Shown: positions 18,537 to 28,066 of the stretch, piece after piece
Numbering within the stretch: the first letter of the stretch is position 1
Layout of the letters: the number at the start of each line of letters is the position of its first letter
Assembly: GCF_001458335.1 (NCBI RefSeq)
Contig: NZ_CYTO01000009.1
Location: 256,285 to 320,284, forward strand
From: Cognatishimia activa
GTDB lineage: Bacteria > Pseudomonadota > Alphaproteobacteria > Rhodobacterales > Rhodobacteraceae
Length of the DNA: 64,000 bases
Direction: 5' to 3'
The notes under the pieces: generated by a model
Databases searched by the model: none
Seen by the model: only the letters and a program-made list of their open reading frames with translations
What the model was told of the DNA's origin: nothing
Position numbers and translations under genes: made by a program

Positions 18537-18884
18537 ATGGCTGATCCACGTGACGAATTTTCCCTGCGCCTGCGTCGTCTGAACGCACAGCGTAAGAAAG
18601 ATCTTAAGCGCTCCCGCTCTGCCTTCATCGACAATGATGGGTATGTGATTGTGCGCGGTTACCGTGAAAAACGCGGTATTCCTTACACTGGTATTATGAT
18701 CCTGGTTGTTGGGTTCTTCGGGCTGAAAGGCGCGATGATGGCTCAAATGGGGGAAGCAACTTACGCAGCCAAGGTGGACGAATTGCGCGCGAGCGATTCA
18801 TCTGTCGCGCAGGTTGGCGTTTGGACGCTAACGCCGGATCCGGTGTCAAACCTCGTGGCGACGCATCTTCGGGACTATCTTTGA
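18537..18884 (+). CDS. Small conserved membrane protein of unknown function
   Basis: 115 residues from MADPRDEFSLRLRRLN. The first 50 residues are highly basic (RLRRLNAQRKKDLKRSRS). One hydrophobic segment follows near residues 60-80 (YTGIMILVVGFFGLKGAMMA), then a hydrophilic C-terminal part. I do not recognise a named family. The coding potential is supported by codon use similar to its neighbours and by the strong bidirectional terminator just after the stop. The ribosome binding site before ATG 18537 is weak, so an earlier start (18456) cannot be excluded. Confidence 0.7.
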   Translation: MADPRDEFSLRLRRLNAQRKKDLKRSRSAFIDNDGYVIVRGYREKRGIPYTGIMILVVGFFGLKGAMMAQMGEATYAAKVDELRASDSSVAQVGVWTLTPDPVSNLVATHLRDYL

Positions 18885-18914
18885 GCCCCAAACGGTATTG
18901 CTTAAAAAGAAAAA

Positions 18915-18945
18915 GCCGCGGCAGTTTGTAACTGCCGCGGCCTTT
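18915..18945. terminator. Bidirectional terminator
   Basis: Perfect 12-bp stem GCCGCGGCAGTT / AACTGCCGCGGC with loop TGT, flanked by an A-rich run on the left and TTTT on the right. It serves the two convergent genes ending at 18884 (plus) and 18966 (minus). Confidence 0.93.
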
Positions 18946-18965
18946 TCGTCTTCCTAAGGAGGGAC

Positions 18966-19157
18966 TTAGGTAATGGAGTGGATGTCGCGGCGGATCAGAC
19001 CGATGTCTTCCAGCTCGCGGTCTGTCAGTTCGGACAGAACTTTGCGTGTTTTACGTGCGGCATTCCATGCAGCAACACGGCCCCATGTGTGGGCTAGGAT
19101 CAGACCGAACTGACCATTAGAAACGTTTTCAGTCCGTGCGGTTACGAAAGCGGCCAT
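18966..19157 (-). CDS. DUF1127 domain small protein
   Basis: 63 residues starting MAAFVTARTENVSNG, with AAGGATT 8 bases before the ATG. The C-terminal half has the DUF1127 signature: RKTRKVLSELTDRELEDIGL followed by RRDI. Small arginine-rich DUF1127 proteins are abundant in Rhodobacterales and Rhizobiales. In R. sphaeroides related ones bind RNA and influence RNA turnover; any such role here is inference. Confidence 0.88.
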   Translation of the reverse strand: MAAFVTARTENVSNGQFGLILAHTWGRVAAWNAARKTRKVLSELTDRELEDIGLIRRDIHSIT

Positions 19158-19458
19158 ATCGATAATCCTTCTGTTTGAGTTATGGTCGTTGTGCTTAAGG
19201 CGCATTTAGACTGATGGATGAGTCGCGACAATCGACAAGAAATCATCCCCGCTCTGCGTTTTTTGCATGCCTCATAAATGTGCACAGCGCTCAGAAAACG
19301 GCCTTTTGGCCCCGTTGGAGGCGAAATCAATGCAGCGGCAGCTAAAGCGCCTTGCGGGGTAAAAGCTTTGAGGCAGTCGACTATCTCACGAAGATGCTTG
19401 GCGGACGTTCTTGTTTTGTGCTAGGTCTTCTGAAAAGGCCAAAAAGGCAGGAGCAGTC
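19158..19458. other. Intergenic region between DUF1127 gene and ruvC
   Basis: 301 bases between two divergently transcribed genes; it must carry both promoters. I see no RNA gene, strong hairpin or recognised operator. Open frames entering ruvC from 19352 or 19411 lack support. Confidence 0.4.
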
Positions 19459-19965
19459 ATGCGCGTATTGGGAATCGACCCGGGTTTGCGCAACATGGGA
19501 TGGGGGATCATCGATGTTGCGGGCAGCCGGATGAGCCATGTGGCCAACGGCACGTGTCACTCAGAGGGCAAAGACCTCGCCGCGCGGCTATTGTCATTGC
19601 ATGAACAGCTGACCGACGTCATCCATCGACACGAACCCGATCATGCCGCGATTGAACAGACCTTTGTGAACAAAGATGGTGTCGCCACTTTGAAACTGGG
19701 ACAAGCGCGCGGCATCGCTCTTTTGGTGCCAGCACAAGCCGGGCTGACGATTGGCGAATATGCTCCCAATAAAGTCAAGAAAACCATTGTGGGCGTCGGC
19801 CATGCGGAAAAACATCAGGTTGAACATATGGTGAAGTTGCAATTGCCCGGCGTTAAGATTGCCAGCGCGGACGCGGCAGATGCCTTGGCCATTGCCATGT
19901 GTCACGCCCACTACGCTCGGGCCAGCGGCAGCTGGGAAGCGGCCCTAAAGAAAGCAAGCGCATGA
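19459..19965 (+). CDS. ruvC: Crossover junction endodeoxyribonuclease RuvC
   Basis: 168 residues from [16 protein letters not shown], preceded by GGCAGGAG. The acidic catalytic residues are all present: Asp in GIDPG, Glu in AAIEQTFV, and the Asp pair in [16 protein letters not shown]. RuvC cuts Holliday junctions symmetrically during recombinational repair. It overlaps the ruvA start (ATGA at 19962-19965), and ruvA and ruvB follow, so the whole resolvasome is one operon. Confidence 0.97.
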   Translation: MRVLGIDPGLRNMGWGIIDVAGSRMSHVANGTCHSEGKDLAARLLSLHEQLTDVIHRHEPDHAAIEQTFVNKDGVATLKLGQARGIALLVPAQAGLTIGEYAPNKVKKTIVGVGHAEKHQVEHMVKLQLPGVKIASADAADALAIAMCHAHYARASGSWEAALKKASA

Positions 19966-20648
19966 TTGGCAAAATTACTGGCCGAATTGAGTATCGCACC
20001 ACAGATCACGTGCTGATTGATGTGCGAGGCGTGGGTTATATCGTCTACTGCTCTGAGCGCACCTTGATGGAGTTGCCGGGCAATGGTGAAGTGGCCGCTT
20101 TGTTCACGGAAATGCTGGTGCGCGAAGATATCTTGCAGCTGTTTGGCTTCACCACCTTGCTTGAGAAAGAGTGGCATCGGTTGTTGATCTCCGTGCAGGG
20201 CATTGGTGCAAAGGCGTCTTTGGCGATCCTTGGGACATTAGGCCCAGAAGGGGTTGGTCGAGCGATTGCACTGGGTGACATCAGCGCCATTAAAGCGGCC
20301 AAAGGCATTGGTCCCAAAACGGCGCAACGCGTGGTGCATGAGCTAAAAGACAAAGCCCCGGCCGTCATGGCGCTGGGTGGATCATTGGCAGAGGCCCATG
20401 GCGAAGCGCCGGCATCCGCTGATGTGCTTGAGGAACCTGTTGCATCGCCGGCGCCCGCACCCAAAGCGCCTGCTGCAGGTGGCGCTGGAGCAGCGGCGCA
20501 GGCAGAAGCACTGTCTGCTTTATCAAACCTAGGCTATGGGCCGGGCGATGCCGCTGCCGCCGTTGCAGAAGCATCCGGTGCTGATCCCGAACTTGATACC
20601 GCCGGATTAATCCGCGCAGCGCTGCGTTTACTCGCACCCAAAGGATAA
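19962..20648 (+). CDS. ruvA: Holliday junction helicase subunit RuvA
   Basis: 228 residues from [18 protein letters not shown]. It shows the OB-fold N-domain, the helix-hairpin-helix pair ([15 protein letters not shown] and [17 protein letters not shown]), a long Ala/Pro-rich linker (about 140-175), and the C-terminal domain III ([19 protein letters not shown]) that contacts RuvB. It forms a tetramer that holds the four-way junction while RuvB drives branch migration. The linker is longer than in E. coli, as is common in this order. Confidence 0.96.
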   Translation: MIGKITGRIEYRTTDHVLIDVRGVGYIVYCSERTLMELPGNGEVAALFTEMLVREDILQLFGFTTLLEKEWHRLLISVQGIGAKASLAILGTLGPEGVGRAIALGDISAIKAAKGIGPKTAQRVVHELKDKAPAVMALGGSLAEAHGEAPASADVLEEPVASPAPAPKAPAAGGAGAAAQAEALSALSNLGYGPGDAAAAVAEASGADPELDTAGLIRAALRLLAPKG

Positions 20649-20651
20649 GGC

Positions 20652-21680
20652 ATGGAAGCACCCGATCCCACATTGCGCCCGGAACCTCGCCCGGAAGATG
20701 CTGATCGCGCCTTGCGCCCCCAAGGTTTGGGGGAATTCATCGGTCAGGCGGAAGCCCGCGCCAACCTGAAGGTTTTCATTGAAAGCGCTAAACAGCGTGG
20801 CGAGGCCATGGACCATACCTTGTTTCATGGTCCTCCAGGCTTGGGCAAAACAACCCTCGCACAGATCATGGCGCGCGAGCTTGGCGTCAATTTCCGAATG
20901 ACCTCTGGGCCGGTTTTGGCCAAAGCGGGGGATTTGGCGGCAATCCTCACAAACCTTGAGGCGCGTGACGTGCTGTTCATTGACGAGATCCACCGCCTCA
21001 ATCCTGTGGTGGAAGAAGTGCTCTATCCAGCGATGGAGGATTTCGAATTGGATCTGGTGATTGGCGAAGGTCCCGCCGCGCGGACAGTGCGGATCGAGTT
21101 GCAGCCCTTCACGCTGGTCGGGGCGACGACCCGCTTGGGACTGCTGACGACGCCATTGCGGGATCGCTTCGGTATTCCGACCCGCCTGCAATTTTACACC
21201 GAGGATGAACTCAACGAGATTGTGACGCGCAACGCGCGCAAGCTGGGGGTGCAGCAGGAAGAAGGCGGCGCACGCGAGATCGCGCGGCGCTCTCGTGGCA
21301 CCCCGCGGATTGCCGGGCGTTTGCTGCGCCGAGTGGTTGATTTTGCCCTTGTGGAAGGGGATGGGGTGATCACCAAATCGCTCGCGGATGGGTCTTTGAC
21401 CCGGCTTGGCGTGGACAACCTTGGTTTAGATGGGGCGGACCGGCGCTATTTGACCTTCATTGCGGAAAATTATGGTGGTGGCCCCGTTGGGGTGGAGACG
21501 ATCTCTGCGGCACTAAGCGAGAGCCGAGATGCGATTGAAGAGGTGATTGAGCCGTTTTTGCTGCAGCAGGGGCTTATTCAGCGCACCCCGCGTGGACGCA
21601 TGTTGGCGCGCAAGGCGTGGAAACATCTGGGGCTTGTGGCACCGGAGCCGGGCAAATCTCAGACCGACTTGTTTGAGTAA
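20652..21680 (+). CDS. ruvB: Holliday junction branch migration ATPase RuvB
   Basis: 342 residues. AAA+ ATPase with Walker [14 protein letters not shown], Walker [12 protein letters not shown], sensor [18 protein letters not shown] and arginine finger region [22 protein letters not shown] (here [18 protein letters not shown]), plus the winged-helix DNA-binding C-terminus ending GRMLARKAW. Four bases after ruvA with AAGG upstream, so it is co-transcribed with ruvC and ruvA. Confidence 0.97.
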   Translation: MEAPDPTLRPEPRPEDADRALRPQGLGEFIGQAEARANLKVFIESAKQRGEAMDHTLFHGPPGLGKTTLAQIMARELGVNFRMTSGPVLAKAGDLAAILTNLEARDVLFIDEIHRLNPVVEEVLYPAMEDFELDLVIGEGPAARTVRIELQPFTLVGATTRLGLLTTPLRDRFGIPTRLQFYTEDELNEIVTRNARKLGVQQEEGGAREIARRSRGTPRIAGRLLRRVVDFALVEGDGVITKSLADGSLTRLGVDNLGLDGADRRYLTFIAENYGGGPVGVETISAALSESRDAIEEVIEPFLLQQGLIQRTPRGRMLARKAWKHLGLVAPEPGKSQTDLFE

Positions 21681-21692
21681 CGCGCTGGAATT

Positions 21693-21716
21693 TTGAGTAT
21701 TTGGGCAAAGAAGAAG
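21693..21716 (+). repeat. Degraded copy C of the intergenic repeat tail
   Basis: TTTTGAGTATTTGGGCAAAG followed by AAGAAG matches the constant tail of the repeats at 13012-13073 and 59389-59449, but both hairpins are missing. It fills the gap between ruvB and the MazG-like gene. Confidence 0.5.
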
Positions 21717-21727
21717 CTGAGGGCGTC

Positions 21728-22060
21728 ATGGAAAAGACCGAGCGGTTGGATTTGCGCGAGCTTCAGATCATGGCGAGGCGTGTCTCTGACATCTATGCCC
21801 AGAACTTTGACGTGAACCGCGACGCGGCTTGGTATTTGGGTAAGCTCACAGAAGAACTGGGTGAAGTGTCATCTGCCTTTTTGAAAACCAGTGGGCGCGG
21901 GCGTGGTGAAGTGGGTCATGAGGCGCTGGCAGATGAAATGGCTGATTTGTTTGGCTTCCTCTTGCTGTTTGCCGATTGGCAGGGCATTGACCTTGAAACG
22001 GCGTTCCGCCGGAAATGGGGCCAATATCTGGAAGCAAGCCATGAGCGTCACGACACCTGA
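21728..22060 (+). CDS. MazG-like nucleotide pyrophosphohydrolase
   Basis: 110 residues from MEKTERLDLRELQIMARRV. It carries the all-alpha NTP pyrophosphohydrolase metal motif EELGEVSSAF and a second acidic motif EMADLFGFLL. Short single-domain MazG-like proteins hydrolyse non-canonical or excess (d)NTPs to monophosphates; the exact substrate is unknown. It overlaps the next gene by 20 bases, suggesting translational coupling, and follows ruvB closely. Confidence 0.82.
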   Translation: MEKTERLDLRELQIMARRVSDIYAQNFDVNRDAAWYLGKLTEELGEVSSAFLKTSGRGRGEVGHEALADEMADLFGFLLLFADWQGIDLETAFRRKWGQYLEASHERHDT

Positions 22061-22679
22061 AGCCATTGAAGCCTTTTTCACCCGCAGCGATGGGAAATAC
22101 GCTTTTGCCCGTTGGGGCAGACCCATTGCACCGATTGTCTTTGGGGTGGATGACGTCACTTTGAGCACTGTGAAGGGCGCGATCGAGGCGGTGGTGACCT
22201 TGGCAGGGCATCAGATGGCAGAGACGGATCCAGAGTTGGGCAGCAATCTCATGTTTTTCTTTTTCCGGGATTGGAAAGAGCTGCTTGAGGTGCCTGATCT
22301 GGATCGACTGATCCCCAATTTAGCGGAATTGGTTACACAGCTTGATGCGGCGGGCGCCAATCAATATCGGGCCTTCCGGTTTGATGATGGGCACGCCATT
22401 CAAGCGGCCTTCGTGTTTTTGAAAATGGATGCGGCGCTTTCTAAACTGCCTGCAGATACGCTGGCCTTGGGCCAGGCGGCGCAGGTGATTTTGCTTTGGG
22501 GCGATCAGGCTTTTAAAGACACGTCGCCCTTGGCGGTCTTGCCTGAAAATGGCGCAACGATTTTGCGCCCCGAAGTGGCGGGAATTATTGCCGCCGCCTA
22601 CGATCGCATGATGCCGGCAGTGGCAAATGATGCAAGCCATGCCTACCGCGTATTCGCGCGTTTGCAAGCCGCATCATGA
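22041..22679 (+). CDS. Conserved hypothetical protein
   Basis: 212 residues from MSVTTPEAIEAFFTRSDG. No signal peptide or membrane segment. The sequence has mixed alpha/beta character with a GRPIAPIVFGVDD segment and a striking MFFFFRDWKELLEVPDL segment. I do not recognise a named domain. It overlaps the MazG-like gene by 20 bases and its stop overlaps the convergent phosphatase stop by 6 bases. The long open frame running upstream to 21891 lies inside the MazG-like gene and is rejected. Confidence 0.75.
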   Translation: MSVTTPEAIEAFFTRSDGKYAFARWGRPIAPIVFGVDDVTLSTVKGAIEAVVTLAGHQMAETDPELGSNLMFFFFRDWKELLEVPDLDRLIPNLAELVTQLDAAGANQYRAFRFDDGHAIQAAFVFLKMDAALSKLPADTLALGQAAQVILLWGDQAFKDTSPLAVLPENGATILRPEVAGIIAAAYDRMMPAVANDASHAYRVFARLQAAS

Positions 22680-23261
22680 GCTTTGCATAACCTCTTCGAT
22701 GCTGCGCCAGCCGTGTATCATTTCGCGCGTTTCCAGATGGTAGCTCCATAGGCAACCACCGCCAGCGCTCTGATCACGCGACCGGGCGATGCTTTTCTGG
22801 GCCAGTGCGCAATAGAGCAATGTGCCAACACCACCATGGCCGACCATGAGGATGTCATCGGTAGCAGCGTGAGCTGTTACTTTGTCAAACACGCCGAGAA
22901 TGCGCGCTTGCGCATCAATTGCGCGCTCCCATCCGCGAAAACTGGTTTCGGGATGCGCAAAGAACTGATCCGCCGCCTTTTCAAATTCAGAGGGCGGCAG
23001 AAACCCTGTCGCACTACGGTCGTTTTCATGCGAGGCCGCTTCGAGTTTGATGTCCAACCCCAAAGCACGTGCGATGGGGGTTGCTGTTTCAATTGCTTTG
23101 ACTTCGTCGCTACTGACAATTGTTTTGGTCCCGATCAGGGCATCGGATTTTGCGAGCAGATTCGCACGCGCTTTGCCCTCTTCAGACAGGCCCCATTTGG
23201 GGACCTCAACCGCGGGGTCTATCTTCACTTGCGGGTGGGTTAGATATCGAAAAATGGCCAT
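22674..23261 (-). CDS. Histidine phosphatase family protein with modified RHG motif
   Basis: 195 residues. Branch-1 histidine phosphatase fold inferred from SSDEVKAIETATPIA and the second catalytic histidine region ILMVGHGGVGTLLY. The first catalytic motif, normally RHG, reads YLTHPQVKIDP, keeping the nucleophile-like histidine but not the preceding arginine. WGLSEEGKARA follows as in relatives. Substrate unknown. It is convergent with the preceding gene and divergent from ybgC. Confidence 0.8.
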   Translation of the reverse strand: MAIFRYLTHPQVKIDPAVEVPKWGLSEEGKARANLLAKSDALIGTKTIVSSDEVKAIETATPIARALGLDIKLEAASHENDRSATGFLPPSEFEKAADQFFAHPETSFRGWERAIDAQARILGVFDKVTAHAATDDILMVGHGGVGTLLYCALAQKSIARSRDQSAGGGCLWSYHLETREMIHGWRSIEEVMQSS

Positions 23262-23342
23262 GGGGCGTCTGCTTCAAATTGAATTCATTGATATTTGTCG
23301 CACTCTCCCGTAACCGGAATGTGAATATCGGAGGCAGGCCCA

Positions 23343-23732
23343 ATGCAGCATAACTTTCCAATCCGCGTCTATTACGAAGACACCGACATGGGCGGGATCG
23401 TGTTTTATGCCAATTACCTAAAATACATTGAGCGAGCACGCAGCGATTGGGTGCGCGAGATGGGGATCAATCAGCGTGATCTGAAAGACAAAGAAGGTCT
23501 GGTGTTCGCTGTGCGTCGGGTTGAAGCGGACTACCTCTCGCCTGCGCATTTTGACGATGAGCTGATTGTCGAGACGCGGCCGGTTTCTGTGTCTGGGGCA
23601 CGGTTTGTGCTGGAGCAGATTGTGAAGCGCGATAGTGTCCTGCTGTTTCAGTCCATTGTCACGCTTGTTTGCATCAATGAAGCGGGCCAACCCGTGCGTT
23701 TGCCGGCAGATATTCGCTTAATGCTACACTAA
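23343..23732 (+). CDS. ybgC: Tol-Pal associated acyl-CoA thioesterase YbgC
   Basis: 129 residues, hotdog fold. The motif YYEDTDMGGIVFYANYLKYIERAR carries the catalytic aspartate and matches the YbgC family. It hydrolyses short or medium acyl-CoA thioesters and heads the tol-pal cluster in most proteobacteria, as here. GGAGG is 8 bases before the ATG. Confidence 0.95.
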   Translation: MQHNFPIRVYYEDTDMGGIVFYANYLKYIERARSDWVREMGINQRDLKDKEGLVFAVRRVEADYLSPAHFDDELIVETRPVSVSGARFVLEQIVKRDSVLLFQSIVTLVCINEAGQPVRLPADIRLMLH

Positions 23733-23853
23733 TTGTGCGCAATTTCCTGTGAGGGGCGTGCATTGCGCAGCATTCCCCGTAGATAAATCCCATAAAACCC
23801 GTTAGTTTTCTGGCAAAAGGGCCAATAAGGTCCGCCAATAAACGAGCAGGCAT

Positions 23854-24528
23854 ATGGAAGCAGCAGTCGATTTCTCGATGTGGGGGCTATTTGCGCGCGC
23901 CACATTGACCGTGAAACTTGTGATGGTGATGTTGGTTGTCGCCTCTTTCTGGTCATGGTCCGTGATCATTCAAAAGATCATTCTTTATCGCAGTGCTCGG
24001 CGCGAGGCGGCGCAGTTTGACCGCGCCTTTTGGTCAGGCGAACCACTGGATGGATTGTTTGACGAGATTGGCCCGGAACCTGAGGGTCGCTCGGCTCGGA
24101 TCTTTGCGGCTGGCATGATGGAGTGGCGGCGAAGCCATCGTCAGGACGGTGGATTAATTGCCAATGCAACCAGTCGGATTGATCGATCCATGGATGTAGC
24201 CGTCGCCAAAGAAGCGGAAGCGCTGCAAAAGGGCCTTCCGGTGCTTGCGACCATCGGCTCCACCGCGCCATTTGTCGGACTGTTCGGCACCGTCTGGGGC
24301 ATTATGAATGCCTTTATCGAAATTGCTGAACAGCAGAACACGAACCTCGCCGTGGTTGCGCCGGGTATTGCCGAAGCGCTTTTGGCAACTGGGCTCGGCC
24401 TATTGGCCGCGATCCCAGCGGTGATTTTCTACAATAAACTCAGCGCCGACAGTGATCGCATCCTTGCGGGCTATGAGGCCTTTGCCGACGAGTTTGCCAC
24501 CATCCTTAGCCGCCAGTTGGACAGCTGA
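23854..24528 (+). CDS. tolQ: Tol-Pal system proton channel subunit TolQ
   Basis: 224 residues with three membrane segments: about 18-40, 130-152 (ATIGSTAPFVGLFGTVWGIMNAF) and 168-190 (EALLATGLGLLAAIPAVIFYNKL). These are the MotA/TolQ/ExbB proton-channel signatures. TolQ with TolR uses the proton motive force to energise TolA, which maintains the outer membrane and helps constriction at division. Confidence 0.97.
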   Translation: MEAAVDFSMWGLFARATLTVKLVMVMLVVASFWSWSVIIQKIILYRSARREAAQFDRAFWSGEPLDGLFDEIGPEPEGRSARIFAAGMMEWRRSHRQDGGLIANATSRIDRSMDVAVAKEAEALQKGLPVLATIGSTAPFVGLFGTVWGIMNAFIEIAEQQNTNLAVVAPGIAEALLATGLGLLAAIPAVIFYNKLSADSDRILAGYEAFADEFATILSRQLDS

Positions 24529-24531
24529 TCC

Positions 24532-25011
24532 ATGGGGGCGGGCGTTATCAAAAAACAAAGTGGCGGGCGGCGCAGTCGGCGGACGCGCAGCCAACCAATG
24601 GCAGAGATCAACGTCACCCCATTTGTGGACGTCATGTTGGTTCTCTTGATTATCTTCATGGTGGCCGCGCCTTTGTTGACCGTGGGCGTGCCGGTGGAGT
24701 TGCCAAAGACCGCAGCGAACCCATTGCCGGGCGAGCAGGAAGAGCCACTGACGGTGACACTCACCGCCGAAGGTGCGGTTTTGATTCAGACAACCGAAAC
24801 CTCTTTGGCGGATCTTGTGCCAAAGCTGCGTGCCATTGCGGTCGAGCGAGCCTCTGATCGGGTTTATCTGCGGGCTGATGGCGCTATTCCTTATGAAAAC
24901 GTCGTCCAGATCATGGGCGCGCTTAACGCTGGTGGATTCAGCGATATCGGTTTGGTGACCGACATTGGCGGGCCAAATCTTGACGGCGCCGCTGACGGTT
25001 CGGATGGCTGA
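24532..25011 (+). CDS. tolR: Tol-Pal system protein TolR
   Basis: 159 residues. One membrane segment, near residues 31-52, contains the essential aspartate in NVTPFVDVMLVLLIIFM. A periplasmic ExbD/TolR domain follows. The N-terminal 22 residues are strongly basic (RRSRRTRSQ) and cytoplasmic. It lies three bases after tolQ. A shorter start at MAEINVTPF is possible but the basic leader is seen in relatives. Confidence 0.96.
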   Translation: MGAGVIKKQSGGRRSRRTRSQPMAEINVTPFVDVMLVLLIIFMVAAPLLTVGVPVELPKTAANPLPGEQEEPLTVTLTAEGAVLIQTTETSLADLVPKLRAIAVERASDRVYLRADGAIPYENVVQIMGALNAGGFSDIGLVTDIGGPNLDGAADGSDG

Positions 25012-25022
25012 GGCCTAGTGGT

Positions 25023-26120
25023 TTGAAATCTCGCTTCAATATCGGTCACGTCGTCTCCGGTGGAGCGCATACGCTTTTGATTGGCTATGTGCTTTTTGGT
25101 GGCGTCTTTAGCTCTGAGCCAGAGCCGCCGGTGGTGACCGGTGTCGATATTATTTCGACCGAGCAGTTTGAACGAATTTTGAACGCGGATCGCCCGCCTT
25201 TAACAGCAGATGATGTGGAAACCCCGGTTGCGCCCGAGATTTCGGAAGCCCCGCCTGAGGTGGTGACAGAGCCAGATCCAGTGACACCGCCGGCACCGCC
25301 AAAAGCGGCAACCGCGCCAGAGCCTGAAGTGACGCCTGAGGTCGAACCACCGGTGGAGCAGCCTGTTGAGCTGACAGACACCGCCCCTGAAATTACGCCT
25401 CCCGCGGAGCCTGACGTCGCGCCAGATCAATCGGTGCGACCGGTGTCTCGGCCAGTGACACGTGTCGCTCCAGAGGCGGTTGAGACGCCGGAACCGGATG
25501 TGCAGATCGCTGATGTGGATCAAGCGCCAACAGCGCCTGCGGAATCCGAGACAGAGTCCATTGAGGCGCAAGAAGAAACGGCACGGGAAGAGGCGGCCCC
25601 TGAAATTCCGACCGAACCAAAATCCGGCGCGGTCACGTCGTCCATTCGTCCAAAAGCGCGGCCAAATCGCCCTACGCCACCTGCCACACCGGCGGAAAAT
25701 GATACCCAAGCCGCAGAAACCCAGACCGAGTCTCGCGAAAGCAGCGTGAACGATGCTCTGGCGCAAGCCTTGGCGGAAACGCCCGCGGCACCTTCGGGAC
25801 CACCGCTCACATCTGGCGAAAAAGATGCGTTGCGCGTCTCGGTTCAGGAATGTTGGGTCGTGGATGTGGGCAGTCAGGCGGCAAATGTTACGGTGACTGT
25901 TGCAATGTCACTTGATCGTGATGGAAAGGTCGTAGGAGGGTCACTCCGACGGCTAAGTGCAACTGGGGGCGACGAAAATGCGGCAAATGCCGCCTTCGAA
26001 TCCGCCCGCCGCGCGATTTTGCGCTGCCAACGGGGTGGCTATAAATTGCCGATAGAAAAGTATGACCATTGGCGTGATGTGGAAATCACGTTTAATCCGG
26101 AGAAAATGAGGCGCAGATGA
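25023..26120 (+). CDS. tolA: Tol-Pal system protein TolA-like, TTG start
   Basis: 365 residues. Starts with TTG at 25023, with GAGG upstream; no ATG or GTG in frame fits. A membrane anchor spans residues 11-29 ([19 protein letters not shown]). A long Pro/Glu/Ala-rich periplasmic arm (about 55-260) bridges to the C-terminal domain near 280-365, which has the paired cysteines in QECWVVDVG and ILRCQRGGY seen in TolA/TonB-like C-termini. It links the inner-membrane TolQR motor to TolB-Pal. Its TGA overlaps the tolB ATG. Confidence 0.92.
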   Translation: MKSRFNIGHVVSGGAHTLLIGYVLFGGVFSSEPEPPVVTGVDIISTEQFERILNADRPPLTADDVETPVAPEISEAPPEVVTEPDPVTPPAPPKAATAPEPEVTPEVEPPVEQPVELTDTAPEITPPAEPDVAPDQSVRPVSRPVTRVAPEAVETPEPDVQIADVDQAPTAPAESETESIEAQEETAREEAAPEIPTEPKSGAVTSSIRPKARPNRPTPPATPAENDTQAAETQTESRESSVNDALAQALAETPAAPSGPPLTSGEKDALRVSVQECWVVDVGSQAANVTVTVAMSLDRDGKVVGGSLRRLSATGGDENAANAAFESARRAILRCQRGGYKLPIEKYDHWRDVEITFNPEKMRRR

Positions 26121-27448
26121 CAAAAATTTTCTTGGCTCTGATGCTGGTGCTGACCAGTGTGCATATGGCTCCGAACGCGGCAATGGCGCAAAACGGGCCG
26201 CTGCGGATTGAAATCACCGATGGTGTGATCGAACCGTTGCCCTTTGCGGTTCCTGATTTCGTTGCTGAAAGCAACGGGGCAGGGCAGATTGCCCAAGACA
26301 TCGCGCGGGTCGTGGCGGCTGATCTGTCTGGCACCGGGTTGTTCCGCGAAATCCCGGAAGAAGCTTTCATTAGCACAATCACCAATTTCGCCTCTCCTGT
26401 GCAATTTGCGGATTGGAAAGCAATCAACGCCCAGGCATTGGTATCGGGCGCGGTGAGCGTCGATAGCTCTGGCAACATCGCTGTCAAATTCCGCGTGTAT
26501 GACGTGTTCGCGGGTCAAGAGCTGGGTAACGGGTTGCGGTTCCGTGGCACCCGTGACGGGTGGCGGCGCATGGCGCACAAAGTGGCTGACGCGGTCTATT
26601 CTCGTATCACCGGTGAGAGCGGCTATTTTGATAGTCGTGTGGTCTATGTGTCTGAAACCGGGCCAAAGAACGATCGTAAGAAGCGCCTTGCAATCATGGA
26701 TTACGATGGCGCGAACCTGAAATTCCTGACCGATAGCAACAATATCGTGCTTGCGCCGCGGTTTTCTCCATCTGGCGACCGGGTGCTCTACACCTCTTAT
26801 GAAACCGGGTTCCCACGGGTGTTCGTTCTGGACATCGGTTCCGTGACCCGCCGCGTTCTTGAAGCGCAGTCGGGCGACATGAGTTTTGCGCCGCGCTTCT
26901 CGCCAGATGGGCAAAGCGTGGTTTTCTCGGTGACCGATGGAGGCAACTCTGACATCTACAGAATGGATATTGCGACAGGTACACGAACACGTCTTACGTC
27001 CGCACCTTCCATCGAAACAGCGCCAAGTTTTAGCCCCGACGGCTCAAAGATTGTTTTTGAGAGCGATCGGTCTGGCACCCAACAGCTCTATGTAATGAAC
27101 GCCAACGGTGGCGAGGCAAGTCGCATCAGCTTTGGTCAGGGGCGCTATGGTACGCCGGTCTGGAGCCCGCGTGGCGATTTGATCGCTTTCACCAAACAAA
27201 ACAAAGGCCGTTTCCACATTGGTGTTATGCGCACGGATGGTTCTGAAGAGCGTTTGCTGACCGCAAGCTTCTTGGATGAGGGCCCTACCTGGTCGCCAAA
27301 TGGCCGCGTGATCATGTTCACCCGTGAAACGCAGGGCGCAAATGGCTCGGCTTCGCTTTACTCGGTGGACGTCTCTGGGCGTAACCTGAAGCCGGTCCGT
27401 ACCCAAGGCGGCGGATCAGATCCAAGCTGGTCGCCACTGCAACAATAA
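26117..27448 (+). CDS. tolB: Tol-Pal translocation protein TolB
   Basis: 443 residues with an N-terminal signal peptide (about 1-23, cleavage after AMA). An N-domain precedes a six-bladed beta-propeller whose repeats read [46 protein letters not shown] and [11 protein letters not shown]. It is a periplasmic partner of Pal and TolA. Confidence 0.97.
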   Translation: MTKIFLALMLVLTSVHMAPNAAMAQNGPLRIEITDGVIEPLPFAVPDFVAESNGAGQIAQDIARVVAADLSGTGLFREIPEEAFISTITNFASPVQFADWKAINAQALVSGAVSVDSSGNIAVKFRVYDVFAGQELGNGLRFRGTRDGWRRMAHKVADAVYSRITGESGYFDSRVVYVSETGPKNDRKKRLAIMDYDGANLKFLTDSNNIVLAPRFSPSGDRVLYTSYETGFPRVFVLDIGSVTRRVLEAQSGDMSFAPRFSPDGQSVVFSVTDGGNSDIYRMDIATGTRTRLTSAPSIETAPSFSPDGSKIVFESDRSGTQQLYVMNANGGEASRISFGQGRYGTPVWSPRGDLIAFTKQNKGRFHIGVMRTDGSEERLLTASFLDEGPTWSPNGRVIMFTRETQGANGSASLYSVDVSGRNLKPVRTQGGGSDPSWSPLQQ

Positions 27449-27538
27449 CGTCACACCTGCACATATGATTTCGGGGCAACCTGTGGTAATACCGAACACA
27501 AATAACAATCTAGAGGCGCAAACGTCGGGAGCATCATC

Positions 27539-28054
27539 ATGAAGAGTATTTTGGGTAAATCCGCCCTGCTTGTCGCTTTTGTGGCGCTGAGCGCTTGTAC
27601 CAATCCAAACGGTCTAGGAGGCGGTTTCGGAGGCGGCGCTGGGGCAGGGGCCAATGGTTTTGAGCCAGGCAGCGTAAGCGACCCAACCAGCCCAGCTTAC
27701 TTCCAGCAAGCCATCGGCGACAGGGTGCTGTTTGAGGTGGACCAATCCACGCTCACCAACGCCGGCCGTGCGACGCTGACGGCACAGGCTGATTGGTTGA
27801 TCACAAATGCCGATTACATGGCGATCATCGAAGGCCACGCTGATGAACAGGGCACCCGCGAGTATAACCTCGCGCTGGGTGCGCGCCGCGCCAACGCGGT
27901 GAAGGAGTTCTTGCTCAGCCAAGGCATCCCAAGCAGCCGCCTAAGAACCGTGACATTCGGTAAAGAACGTCCAATTGAAATCTGTTCGAATGAAGCCTGC
28001 TATTCCCAGAACCGCCGCGCGGTGACGGTGATCTCTGCTGGTCTGACGAGCTAA
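27539..28054 (+). CDS. pal: Peptidoglycan-associated lipoprotein Pal
   Basis: 171 residues. Lipoprotein signal with lipobox LSAC at residues 17-20, a Gly-rich linker, then an OmpA-like peptidoglycan-binding domain: FEVDQSTLTNAGRATL, IEGHADEQGTREYNLALGARRANAV and the C-terminal NRRAVTV. It anchors the outer membrane to peptidoglycan and binds TolB. Confidence 0.97.
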   Translation: MKSILGKSALLVAFVALSACTNPNGLGGGFGGGAGAGANGFEPGSVSDPTSPAYFQQAIGDRVLFEVDQSTLTNAGRATLTAQADWLITNADYMAIIEGHADEQGTREYNLALGARRANAVKEFLLSQGIPSSRLRTVTFGKERPIEICSNEACYSQNRRAVTVISAGLTS

Positions 28055-28066
28055 AGGAGCGAACCC

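Noticed and set aside
27539..27560. Another copy of the repeat tail (GAGTATTTTGGG) at the start of pal
   Set aside because: It is coding sequence for the Pal signal peptide (KSILGK), has no hairpins, and the match is short.
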